Shown: positions 10,026 through 17,948 of the stretch, one piece after another
Layout of the letters: each line of letters starts with the position of its first letter
How positions within the stretch are numbered: the first letter of the stretch is position 1
Assembly (NCBI RefSeq): GCF_004361835.1
Contig: NZ_SNWD01000003.1
Span: forward strand, 1 to 64,000
Direction of reading: 5' to 3'
Length of the DNA stretch: 64,000 bases
DNA from: Stakelama pacifica
Lineage (GTDB): Bacteria; Pseudomonadota; Alphaproteobacteria; Sphingomonadales; Sphingomonadaceae
Notes under the pieces: model-generated
Database searches by the model: none
What the model was told of the DNA's origin: nothing
The model's input: the letters and a program-made list of their open reading frames with translations, nothing else
Translations under genes and position numbers: made by a program

Positions 10026-10502
10026 ATGATGCCGAGGAACCTAGACACACCCTCTCGCCGGCTTCGCGCCGGATTTACCGCTCTGTCGCTGAGCATTCTC
10101 GCCGCATGCACCAGCGCTGTGCAGGCCGCGCCTTACGTGATGTTCCGCGATCCCCAGTGCGGATGCTGCGAGGAATGGGCCAAGCACGTCCGCGCCGAAC
10201 TCGGTTACGAGGTCGCCGTGCGTGAAGACCGGCCGATGGCCGAGGTCAAGGCGGAGGCAGGCGTCCCCGGCACTCTTCGATCCTGCCACACGATGGAAAT
10301 CGAGGGTTATGTCATCGAGGGCCATGTTCCGGCCCGCGAGATCGAGCGGCTGATCAAGGAGCGGCCCGAGGGCGTGCGCGGCCTCGCCGTTGCCGGAATG
10401 CCGCTGGGTTCCCCCGGCATGGAAGCGGGAGGCCGGTCGCAGCCCTTCGAAGTCGTCGCCTTCGGACCCGGCGGCGCGAAGGTCTACGCCGCCTATCCAT
10501 GA
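10026..10502 (+). CDS. DUF411 metal-binding protein
   Basis: This 158-residue exported protein has a lipobox-like signal ([10 protein letters not shown], Cys28) followed by the DUF411 domain. The CxCC motif is [12 protein letters not shown] (Cys45, 47, 48), and conserved segments follow at [44 protein letters not shown] and the C-terminal [18 protein letters not shown]411 proteins are widespread in copper and silver resistance clusters and are thought to bind metal in the periplasm; their exact reaction is not established. AAGGAG sits seven bases before the ATG. It lies between cusF and the copper ATPase gene on the same strand, so it is probably part of one copper operon. Confidence 0.88.
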   Translation: MMPRNLDTPSRRLRAGFTALSLSILAACTSAVQAAPYVMFRDPQCGCCEEWAKHVRAELGYEVAVREDRPMAEVKAEAGVPGTLRSCHTMEIEGYVIEGHVPAREIERLIKERPEGVRGLAVAGMPLGSPGMEAGGRSQPFEVVAFGPGGAKVYAAYP

Positions 10503-10522
10503 ATTCTCGAGAGGAGATTGCC

Positions 10523-12907
10523 ATGCCGCAAGCGGACGATGAACATGCAATAGGCGCAGTCGCGACGCCGGGTACCGCGGTCGATCCGGTCTGCGGGATG
10601 GAGGTCGAGATCGAAGGTGCGGCACACGTGGCCGAGCACGAGGGCACGCGCCATTACTTCTGTTCGGGGCGCTGCCACGACAAGTTTCTAGCCGATCCCG
10701 ATCTCTACCTCTCGGGCCGGCACCTGGATGCCGTCGAGGATGTGCGCGAAGGGACGATCTACACCTGTCCGATGCATCCGGAGATCCGCCAGCCAGGACC
10801 GGGATCGTGCCCTATCTGTGGCATGGCGCTCGAACCCGAGACGATCAGCCTCGATGAAGGTCCCGATCCCGAACTCGTCGACATGCGCCGCCGGTTCTGG
10901 GTCAGCGCGCTCCTGACCCTGCCGCTGTTCATTTATGCGATGGGGGACATGGTGCCCGGAATCGGTTTTGACCGTCTGATCGCGCCGGAATCGGCGCAAT
11001 GGGCCCAGTTGCTGCTCGCAAGTCCGGTTGTGCTGTGGGGTGCCTGGCCGTTCTTCGTGCGCGCCTGGCAATCGCTCCGGACGCGCAATCTCAACATGTT
11101 CACGCTGATCGGCTTCGGCGTCGCCATCGCCTATCTCTTCAGCCTCGTCGCCACTCTCGCTCCCGACATGTTCCCCGAGGCGTTCCGCGATCACTCGGGG
11201 CGCGTGGGCGTTTATTACGAGGCGGCGGCCGTGATAACCACGCTGGTCCTGCTCGGCCAGGTGCTCGAACTGAAGGCGCGCGGGTCGACGTCCAGCGCCT
11301 TGCGGGCGCTGCTCGAGCTTGCGCCCCCAACCGCGGTCAAGATCTTCGGCGGCGGTGATGAACGCGAGGTGCCGCTCGACCAGCTGGTCACCGGCGACCG
11401 GCTTCGGGTGCGGCCCGGCGACAAGGTGCCGGTCGATGGCGAGATCGAGGAAGGGGCGAGCGCAGTCGATGAATCGATGATCAGCGGCGAACCTTTGCCG
11501 GTTGCCAAGAAGGCCGGAGATCCCGTGATTGGCGGAACGGTCAATCAGACCGGCGGCTTCGTCATGCGCGCTACCAATGTCGGCAAGGACACGATGCTGT
11601 CCAAGATCGTGCAGATGGTGGCGGCGGCTCAGCGCAGCCGAGCGCCGATACAAAGGCTGGCCGATCAGGTCGCGGGCTGGTTTGTGCCGGTTGTCATCGG
11701 CATCGCTGCGGTCACGTTCGCGGTCTGGGCTTTCTGGGGGCCGGCACCTGCGCTCGCCTATGCTTTGGTCAACGCGATCGCCGTGCTCATCATCGCCTGC
11801 CCCTGCGCCCTGGGGCTTGCCACTCCAATGTCGATCATGACCGGTACGGGCAAGGGCGCGCAGCATGGCATCCTGATCCGCAATGCCGAGGCTCTCGAAA
11901 CGCTCGAGAAGATCGACACGCTGGTGGTCGACAAGACAGGCACGTTGACGATGGGCAAACCCGACCTGGTTGCCGTGACCCCGATGGCCGGGATCGACGA
12001 AGCCGAGTTTCTGTCCGCCGTGGCCGCGGTTGAAATGGGCAGCGAGCATCCGCTGGCGCACGCGATCGTCGAAGGTGCGCGAGGCCGCGGCATATCGCCT
12101 GCCAGCGCCACCGCGCTCTCGTCGACGACCGGCGAAGGCGTGGAAGCGACGGTCGGCGAGCGGCGGGTCGCGATCGGCAACGAGAAGCTGATGCAAAGCG
12201 TTGGCATCACCGATGAGGACTGGCTAGCCTCCGCCCGGGATGGCCGCGAGCAGGGCCGCACCGTGATGTTCGTGGCGTTTGATGGGCAGCCGGCGGGGCT
12301 CCTCGCCGTCGCCGATCCGATCAAGCCTACGAGCGCCAGTGCCATTGCGGCGCTTCACCAGCGCGGAATCCGCGTCGTGATGCTGACCGGTGACAGCCGG
12401 GCGACGGCCGAAGCGGTGGCGCGCGAAATGGGCATCGATGAAGTGCACGCCAATGTCTCGCCGGAGGACAAGCACCGGCGGATCGAGGAGCTCAAGGCGG
12501 AAGGCCGCCGGGTTGCCATGGCAGGAGACGGCATAAACGACGCGCCCGCGCTGGCGGCCGCCGATGTCGGGATTGCCATGGGAACAGGCACCGATGTAGC
12601 AATCGAAAGCGCCGGGGTGACGCTGGTTCGCGGAGACCTCACCGGCGTGGTCCAGGCGATCGTGCTGTCACGTGCGACGATGCGCAATATCCGGCAAAAT
12701 CTGTTCTTCGCCTTCGCCTACAACACGCTCGGTATTCCGGTTGCTGCAGGTGTGCTGTTTCCCTTTACCGGCTTACTGCTGAACCCGATGATCGCTGCGG
12801 CGGCGATGAGCCTCTCCTCGGTATCAGTGATCGGCAACGCGCTGCGTCTGCGTCGTCTGCGATTGTCGGCGTCGCAGACCAGCTCGCCTGAGGAAAGCGT
12901 TTGGTGA
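10523..12907 (+). CDS. copA: Cu(I)-translocating P1B-type ATPase with YHS and heavy-metal-binding N-terminal domains
   Basis: This is a 794-residue copper-exporting ATPase of the inner membrane. ATG 10523 is preferred over ATG 10499 because AGAGGAG lies just upstream. The N-terminus has no HMA (GMTCxxC) domain. It carries a YHS domain (DPVCGMEVE...YFCSGRC, residues 21-51) and a heavy-metal-binding domain ([22 protein letters not shown], 80-101). The core has all P-type hallmarks: the CPC metal site (Cys426-Pro-Cys428 in IIACPCALG), the phosphorylated Asp470 in DKTGTLT, the ISGEP actuator loop, [15 protein letters not shown] and [10 protein letters not shown]. It should move Cu(I) to the periplasm, where CusF and CusCBA take over. 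The last cop gene before a 70-base gap. Confidence 0.95.
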   Translation: MPQADDEHAIGAVATPGTAVDPVCGMEVEIEGAAHVAEHEGTRHYFCSGRCHDKFLADPDLYLSGRHLDAVEDVREGTIYTCPMHPEIRQPGPGSCPICGMALEPETISLDEGPDPELVDMRRRFWVSALLTLPLFIYAMGDMVPGIGFDRLIAPESAQWAQLLLASPVVLWGAWPFFVRAWQSLRTRNLNMFTLIGFGVAIAYLFSLVATLAPDMFPEAFRDHSGRVGVYYEAAAVITTLVLLGQVLELKARGSTSSALRALLELAPPTAVKIFGGGDEREVPLDQLVTGDRLRVRPGDKVPVDGEIEEGASAVDESMISGEPLPVAKKAGDPVIGGTVNQTGGFVMRATNVGKDTMLSKIVQMVAAAQRSRAPIQRLADQVAGWFVPVVIGIAAVTFAVWAFWGPAPALAYALVNAIAVLIIACPCALGLATPMSIMTGTGKGAQHGILIRNAEALETLEKIDTLVVDKTGTLTMGKPDLVAVTPMAGIDEAEFLSAVAAVEMGSEHPLAHAIVEGARGRGISPASATALSSTTGEGVEATVGERRVAIGNEKLMQSVGITDEDWLASARDGREQGRTVMFVAFDGQPAGLLAVADPIKPTSASAIAALHQRGIRVVMLTGDSRATAEAVAREMGIDEVHANVSPEDKHRRIEELKAEGRRVAMAGDGINDAPALAAADVGIAMGTGTDVAIESAGVTLVRGDLTGVVQAIVLSRATMRNIRQNLFFAFAYNTLGIPVAAGVLFPFTGLLLNPMIAAAAMSLSSVSVIGNALRLRRLRLSASQTSSPEESVW

Positions 12908-12978
12908 AGCTCGATAGTCCCGAAAGCTAGCTGGCGATTTCCTGTCACCTAATCGCGTTTCTTTGAAGGATGCTGCAG

Positions 12979-13344
12979 ATGCCGTTCTACTCCATGGACG
13001 AGCTCTCTGCATGGCAGATCGTCGTCAGTTGCAACTTCGCTTCTCTCGGGGACGCGGGCCTCATTGTTTTCGCCTATGTTATCGCATCCCTGGCGGCGAA
13101 CGGTTGCTATTGGCTACGCAGCCCGAAGCAACGTTCGCTGACGGTCTTTCTGGGAACCGGGCAAATTGTCCCGTTTGCTCTAAAATTTGTCGCGTTACGG
13201 GTACCGTGGGGTTGGAACTATCCCGAGCGGATGCTCATATTGTTGGGGATCGGAGTGATCCTTCCGATCATGTGGGGGGTCGTCCCGCTGCTCGCGGTTG
13301 GCCTCACGGCCTGCTCTTTGCGTGAACCGCCTGTCGATCAATGA
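12979..13344 (+). CDS. small integral membrane protein, unknown function
   Basis: This 121-residue protein has three hydrophobic segments (about residues 17-42, 53-70 and 79-110) and ends in REPPVDQ. ATG 12979 is preferred over ATG 12970 because GAAGG sits at the right spacing for it. I do not recognise a family, and no metal-binding motif is visible. It follows the copper ATPase by about 70 bases on the same strand and may be a late gene of that operon. Confidence 0.55.
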   Translation: MPFYSMDELSAWQIVVSCNFASLGDAGLIVFAYVIASLAANGCYWLRSPKQRSLTVFLGTGQIVPFALKFVALRVPWGWNYPERMLILLGIGVILPIMWGVVPLLAVGLTACSLREPPVDQ

Positions 13345-13350
13345 ATATAG

Positions 13351-13610
13351 ATGAAAGAAGATTGTATGGCAAAACGCAGATCGAAAGGTGAACACTACGG
13401 AAATTACATCCGCTTCAGGTAATGATCGGCACGTCTACTGTCTTCATATTCGGACTGATGTACCTCAACGCCGATCACATTTTCCGGAGCGACGCGCGCT
13501 TCTGGAAGGCGTTTGTTCTCGGCGCTGCGATGATGGCAGTGATGGATTGGATTCCACTTGGCGAGAATCGCTTCGATGTCCGCTTTCGGGAAATTGGTGT
13601 GAGCGGGTGA
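13351..13610 (+). pseudogene. frameshifted remnant of a small membrane protein often found with DUF305 genes
   Basis: Two frames combine to resemble the short membrane proteins, or N-terminal membrane segments, that accompany DUF305 genes (pattern HYxxYxRF-MIxTSTVxxFxLMYLN...DHxFxSxxRxxxAxxxGAxMAVxM). The first frame runs from 13351 (ending HYGNYIRFR, then TAA at 13420). The second runs from ATG 13422 (MIGTSTVFIFGLMYLN...ARFWKAFVLGAAMMAVM). They are out of register by one base, as if one base were lost near 13420. After MMAVM the sequence (DWIPLGENRF...) no longer looks like the family, so the 3' end also seems replaced. No DUF305 domain follows. The family link is from memory of the pattern and is uncertain. 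Confidence 0.4.
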
Positions 13611-13649
13611 ACGACCAAAATGGGGGCGCAAAGCGGTCATCCTAGGAAT

Positions 13650-14235
13650 GAAAAGGTTGTGTCCTCCCCTGCCCTAAAGTCGGCCACCTCTGTTCGAATC
13701 CTCAGGCGGGACTCGAACTCACCTTAAATAAATGGGATCTTTCCGACCAATCCCGTTACGGAAGGGCTGGAGCACGCCGTTGCACTAGCGTGAGAATCCG
13801 GCTGTGAGCCACCGATCGCAGCTGGGGGCATCGCCTGATTTCGCACTGCCCGAGGATACCCCCAAAATACCCCCATAAAGGCTCCGGCTTCAAGCGAACA
13901 CATGCGGACGTATACGGCTCCAAGCGGATTGGCGTGGTAGCACAACTGCTATTGAAAACAGCAATTCGAGTCGGAAATCCGGACCCATGCGAACACAAGC
14001 GAACCTATGTGGAAGCTATTTCCTGGTAGCGGAGGAGGGATCCACCAATCTCGCTTAAGCATCTGTTAAAACGTCATTTCTCTTTCAGCTTCGCCAAGAA
14101 TACCCCCTGTGATACCCCCACCTTGGGACCTTTGCGATGAGCGGAAATTCGATCGCGGCAAACCGTTCGACTTATCCCGAGCGGTGAGCATTCACTGCGC
14201 AACTTGGCGTATGTCGCAGGCAGCATAGCTCCCAC
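13650..14235. other. gene-free zone with integration-site-like features
   Basis: No convincing gene is present in this 586-base stretch between the copper cluster and the S24 repressor. It contains a tRNA-T-arm-like piece near 13700-13732 (TTCGAATCC and, on the minus strand, GAGTTCGAGTCCCGCC), two pairs of ATACCCCC repeats, and imperfect copies of GCGAACACA near 13895 and 13989. Such layouts are typical of tyrosine-integrase attachment regions, but no integrase gene is seen nearby. The interpretation is inference. Confidence 0.4.
13856..14119. repeat. two pairs of phased ATACCCCC repeats, possible integrase arm-type sites
   Basis: ATACCCCC occurs at 13856-13863 and 13867-13874 (11-base spacing), and again at 14100-14107 and 14112-14119 (12-base spacing). 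Pairs spaced about one helical turn apart and lying beside a possible integration site resemble arm-type binding sites of tyrosine recombinases. No integrase gene is in the window, so the role is unproven. Confidence 0.45.
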
Positions 14236-14850
14236 TCACGACACCTGAGATCCAATCCAGATCACTCTGCCGACGACATTGATCGCCTTTCGCTGAACAC
14301 CGTTCCAGCTTGGATAGGCGGGATGGTCGGTCAGGACAGAAATACGATTTTTGGTTGGGTCCAGAGCGATCCGCCTGACGAACGTCTCTGACGATCCCCG
14401 GACAGCGTAGAGCCCGTCTTGAAGGGCATCGTGAGAGCGCAGCCTTTGGATTATGACTTCGTCGCCATTCTGCAGGGTCGGCTGCATAGCCTCACCAGCA
14501 ATGGGTAAGATCGCCAAACCTGCAGGCCTGTTGCATAGGCGTCTTAGCCAGGCTTCATCGACGATCCGAGATCGTTCCTGTGCGATTTCCAAGCCCTTGG
14601 CCTCAATTACCGGCACAGTGATGACCGAACGTCGCGGAGTTGAAGGGCTCTCTTTTCCCCCGAGCAGTTTGGCAGGAACATCGAAATGCAGAGCCAGCTG
14701 AGCGATGTCGCTTTGATCGAGACGCGCGGGCGTGCCGCGCTTGATGTATTGCTGGATATAGGCGGTGTTTCGGCCAAGTAGACGCGAAACCGCAGCGTAC
14801 GTCTCTTCCCGCTCGCGGATCAAATCATCAAGCGCTTGCCTTGGGGTCAT
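14236..14850 (-). CDS. S24/LexA-like phage-type repressor with catalytic Ser and Lys lost
   Basis: This is a 204-residue protein with a small N-terminal helix-turn-helix-like region (ALDDLIREREETYAAVSRLLGRNTAYIQQYIKRGTP is the recognisable stretch) and a C-terminal S24 peptidase fold (residues 78-200). In active S24/LexA proteins the nucleophile lies in GDSMEPT and the general base in a V-K-R segment. Here they read GEAMQPT (Ala121) and FVRRI (Arg159), so self-cleavage should be impossible. ATG 14850 is preferred over 14868 because AGGAG sits eight bases upstream and because it matches the start of the paralogue at 63582. It probably acts as a non-inducible transcriptional repressor. Its promoter carries three TAGGA repeats. 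Confidence 0.82.
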   Translation of the reverse strand: MTPRQALDDLIREREETYAAVSRLLGRNTAYIQQYIKRGTPARLDQSDIAQLALHFDVPAKLLGGKESPSTPRRSVITVPVIEAKGLEIAQERSRIVDEAWLRRLCNRPAGLAILPIAGEAMQPTLQNGDEVIIQRLRSHDALQDGLYAVRGSSETFVRRIALDPTKNRISVLTDHPAYPSWNGVQRKAINVVGRVIWIGSQVS

Positions 14851-14874
14851 CCTATCCACTCCTAGCATATCCTA
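14850..14874 (-). promoter_or_regulatory. three TAGGA repeats at exact 10-bp spacing upstream of the S24 repressor
   Basis: On the plus strand TCCTA occurs at 14850-14854, 14860-14864 and 14870-14874, which is TAGGA read toward the gene. The last copy touches the ATG. One-helical-turn spacing is what cooperative repressor binding would need. The same motif recurs, also phased by 10, before the paralogous gene at 63582, so it is a candidate autoregulatory operator. Confidence 0.5.
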
Positions 14875-14934
14875 TTCCACTATCACGCCAGAGCGGACAA
14901 TTCCTACTCGGCGAGTTGCGCGGGCCAACCTAAG

Positions 14935-16092
14935 TTGGGCTTTCTGGATAGGTTTCGAAGGAGGCGCTGGTTGGTTTATCAGCACTACTGGGTGGGGCTC
15001 GATGCGGGGCATCTCGAAACAGCCGTTTGCCTCATCGACGCAGAGGGCGGGATCCTCTTTGAAGCGATATGCGAAACGAAATCCGGTCCCATCAGAGATA
15101 TTCTGCGGAGCTTTGGCGTCGAGGCAGCGCAGTGCCTCACGATCGAGGCCGGCAATGGCACCCAGATGGTTCGAGAACTGCGTTCATACGGATTTCCTGT
15201 TCAGGTGGTCGATGTACGCAAATCGAGCAAGTTCCTGGCAATCAGGCGACAGAAAACAGATGTCCACGATGCTCGAGGGCTCGCAGAGCTCGGGCGGCTC
15301 GCTCGATCGATGGGGTCGCAGGTTTTCGTGAAGCCGATGGAACATCAGAATATCCGAACCCTGATCAATGTTCGGAGAACTATGCTGAAGAACCGCGCCA
15401 GGACAGATGCGCTCATCCAATCAATTTTCAGGTTATACGGCGGGAACGTGAAACTCCTGAACGGAAGGGGTGCGCTAGCCGCCGAGGTGAACGACCAGGT
15501 GCGGAAAATGCGACAGCACGGGCTTGAGATCGGGGTCAATCTGCAACCGCTCGTCGAGATTGCCGAAGCTCTGAGAGAGCAGATCTCCATTCTTGACCGG
15601 CAGATGCGCGACATCGCATCGAACAATCCTACATGTCGCAATTTCCAAACGATCCCCGGCGTCGGAGCTGTGATCGCGCTTTCGTTCTACAGTGCCATCG
15701 GCGATCCATATCGATTTGAGCGGAGCCGTGACGTTGGAGCATACTTGGGCCTGACCCCAACCCTATATCAGTCAGGCGCCACTTCACGCCGGGGACGTAT
15801 CAGTCGGCACGGGAACAAGCTGACACGGATGCACCTGATTACCGCTGCCACCGTGCTACTTTGCAGGATTGAGATCGAAAGCCGTCTCCGCACTTGGGGT
15901 CTCGAGCTGGCCCAGCGGGTTGGGTTCCTGAAAGCGCGCGTTGCCGTGGCCAGGAAGCTTGCGGTGATCATGCTCGGAATGTGGAAATCAGGTTCGCCTT
16001 TTCGCCCAGACGGCACCTCTTCGCTGTTCCTCCAGCAGGAGGAGGCAGGCTTGGACCCCGTTCTGATTTCTGGGACGCAGATCTCGTTGTAG
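14935..16092 (+). CDS. IS110-family transposase
   Basis: This is a 385-residue DEDD transposase. The N-terminal RuvC-like domain shows Asp23 (VGLDAG), Glu71 (IEAGNG) and Asp109/Asp112 (KTDVHDARGLAEL). The C-terminal IS116/IS110/IS902 domain shows FQTIPGVGAVIALSFYSAIGDP and DVGAYLGLTPTLYQSG, with its serine. IS110 elements move through a circular intermediate guided by a bridge RNA encoded in the element's non-coding ends, and most lack inverted repeats, so I cannot fix the element's borders. The frame opens at TTG 14935; a later in-frame TTG near 14968 is also possible. The gene looks intact. It sits between the dead S24 repressor and the RT operon. Confidence 0.9.
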   Translation: MGFLDRFRRRRWLVYQHYWVGLDAGHLETAVCLIDAEGGILFEAICETKSGPIRDILRSFGVEAAQCLTIEAGNGTQMVRELRSYGFPVQVVDVRKSSKFLAIRRQKTDVHDARGLAELGRLARSMGSQVFVKPMEHQNIRTLINVRRTMLKNRARTDALIQSIFRLYGGNVKLLNGRGALAAEVNDQVRKMRQHGLEIGVNLQPLVEIAEALREQISILDRQMRDIASNNPTCRNFQTIPGVGAVIALSFYSAIGDPYRFERSRDVGAYLGLTPTLYQSGATSRRGRISRHGNKLTRMHLITAATVLLCRIEIESRLRTWGLELAQRVGFLKARVAVARKLAVIMLGMWKSGSPFRPDGTSSLFLQQEEAGLDPVLISGTQISL

Positions 16093-16844
16093 GTAGTTGG
16101 GTCAAGCCTGCCGTCAATCGCAGCGTTAACTTCAGACAACGGCTCATAATGTCGCAAACTTGCAGCATTATCCCCTGAAACAGCGTTACGGTGTCAAAAT
16201 TGACACATTAAGGGCGGACGGAGTGGCACGAGACTGTAAGGTCACGCTCGGGATCACGGATCTGAAACTCAACCAACTGGCAATTTCCATGCGGCTAATC
16301 GAAAGATAGACGCGTTAAATCTAAGATCGATTGGCGGTTTCACCAAGTCTGCTGCGTCGTACGATCCGGAGGGCTCCTTTCAGCAGTACATACGGGATTG
16401 CGGACGTTCGCTAGGGAAAAAACGTCGTGTCGGTTTCGCGCGCGATTATCGCCGCTCGCGGCCGTTTTTAGCGTGCCCAAAGGCTGCCGACGATAAAGAA
16501 AATTGGACTCGCGGTGACAGACGAGTGGCCGCCGCCGACTAGTTTTGTTCAGCTGTCTTTGATCAGGGTGCTATGTCTGCGCTTGCCGTGTGCGCGTGGG
16601 GATGTCAGCATCAAGATCGATTTGAAAAGGCGATAATACTATTTAAGTCATCTCCAAGATCCGTCGACCGTTGAGTGGTCGACGTCTGGTCAGGACTGAG
16701 AAATTTGAAGACTTGCAGCGCATCGCCTTCGTTGGATTCGGTGGTGTCAAAAAAAGGGGGAAGTGTGGTGCAGTATCGCACGTCGACGGGACTATGCGGC
16801 AAGCCAAATTCGACTCGCACGGTTAGCCCACGGCCCGGTGCCAA
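16093..16844. other. 752-base gene-free leader before the RT operon
   Basis: No protein gene is supported here. It holds a near-palindrome GTGTCAA-aa-TTGACAC at 16191-16206, a short GC hairpin GCCG-ctcg-CGGC at 16451-16462 followed by TTTTT (possible weak terminator), and a perfect 8-bp hairpin CGTCGACC/GGTCGACG at 16662-16684. The left part may include the IS110 right end, where bridge RNA is often encoded. The right part is a plausible place for a promoter or structured RNA serving the reverse transcriptase, which is inference. Confidence 0.4.
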
Positions 16845-17948
16845 GTGATTGCTCGCAGTCGCAATCGCCGGGCTGGGGTAAACAATCATGTCGGCCATGC
16901 TACGGGCAACACGCGTGTTGACGTCGAACGCATTAGAGCAGTTCCGATCGCCGCGGTCGCGGCCGAGCTGGGATTTCGGCTGAACCGGCGTGGCGGCGGA
17001 CTGTGCCGATTGCCCGGCCACGAAGACCGCAGGCCGTCCTTCACGCTACGACAAAGCTCTAACAGCTTTCAATGCTTCGCCTGCGGCGGTGGCGGTTCCG
17101 TAATTGACCTCGTCATGACGATGGAGGGCCTGTCCTTTCTGCAGGCCTGTCGTTGGCTATCCGAGCGCTATCTTGGCGAACGCGACACGAGAACACTTTC
17201 GCGCAATCGCGCGTCAGCGAGCCACCTTGCGGCTCCCCGTTCGACAAAGGCGGCAACACCGACGACCGCGCCTGACCCCGAACTCTATAGCTGGATTCTC
17301 GACCGGTCGCCGCTTTGTTCGGATGGCGTCGCCTATCTAACCGCGCGCGGCTTCAGTGCCGCGACATTGCAGGCCTTTCGAATCGGGCAAATTGGCGATC
17401 GCGCGCCGTTGAGACGTGCCGCCGTTGACCATTTTGGCGAACAACGATTGCGCCGCTGCGGGCTGCTGCGCGATGGTCGCTGGGGAGCTGAGCTGGTCTT
17501 TCCCACGCGCTACCTGCTGTTTCCGTTTCTGGTCGCCGGAGTAGTTACCTATCTCCAGGCACGCCGACCTGACGCGCAATCCGACTATCGCTGGTTTTGT
17601 CCAGCGGGCTTGCTGCCGCCGGCTTACAACGTCGACGCGCTCGACGGCGATCAGGCCAACATTCTCATTTGTGAAGGCGTGACGGACACGCTCTCGGCAT
17701 TCGAGATGGGGCACACGGCGATCGGTGTTATCGGCGCGAGCGCTCGCCTTGAACAACAGATTATCGCGCGGCTCCGCGGCCGTAATGTCGTGCTGGTGGG
17801 CGACCGTGACGCCGCCGGCCGAGCATTCGCGCGCGACACTGTTCGCCTGCTCAGCCAGCGGGGCATTACCGCAATTTCCCGCTCGCTGCCCGCCGACATT
17901 GATGATCTCAACGATCTCCTTCGACAGCAGAAGGGGCTCGTCCAATGA
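16845..17948 (+). CDS. primase-like protein with CHC2 zinc finger and TOPRIM domain
   Basis: This 367-residue protein starts at GTG 16845, though the start is not certain. The zinc-binding domain is of DnaG CHC2 type: Cys54, His59, Cys77 and Cys80 (CRLPGHE...FQCFACGGGGSVIDLVM). Residues 120-250 match the middle of small phage/plasmid primases (YLTARGFSAATLQAFRIG). A TOPRIM domain follows with Glu277 (ILICEGVTD) and Asp320/Asp322 (VVLVGDRDAAGRAFA), the metal-binding residues for primer synthesis. It lacks the helicase part of phage primase-helicases and the DnaB-binding tail of DnaG. Its last four bases form ATGA with the RT start, so it belongs to the RT operon. A priming role for the partner RT is inferred. 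Confidence 0.85.
   Translation: MIARSRNRRAGVNNHVGHATGNTRVDVERIRAVPIAAVAAELGFRLNRRGGGLCRLPGHEDRRPSFTLRQSSNSFQCFACGGGGSVIDLVMTMEGLSFLQACRWLSERYLGERDTRTLSRNRASASHLAAPRSTKAATPTTAPDPELYSWILDRSPLCSDGVAYLTARGFSAATLQAFRIGQIGDRAPLRRAAVDHFGEQRLRRCGLLRDGRWGAELVFPTRYLLFPFLVAGVVTYLQARRPDAQSDYRWFCPAGLLPPAYNVDALDGDQANILICEGVTDTLSAFEMGHTAIGVIGASARLEQQIIARLRGRNVVLVGDRDAAGRAFARDTVRLLSQRGITAISRSLPADIDDLNDLLRQQKGLVQ

Noticed and set aside
10688..12196. Long minus-strand ORF of 502 codons inside copA
   Set aside because: It lies antisense to a gene with full P-type ATPase motifs. Its protein is Arg/His/Asp-rich without any domain, as expected from GC-rich shadow frames.
13404..13640. Minus-strand 78-codon ORF opposite the membrane remnant
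   Set aside because: The end (AILAKWNPI) looked protein-like, but no family could be named and it overlaps the plus-strand remnant. The 3' junction may hold a piece of another gene, but evidence is too thin.
13698..13735. Complete tRNA gene
   Set aside because: Only T-arm-like pieces are present; acceptor, D and anticodon arms cannot be paired.
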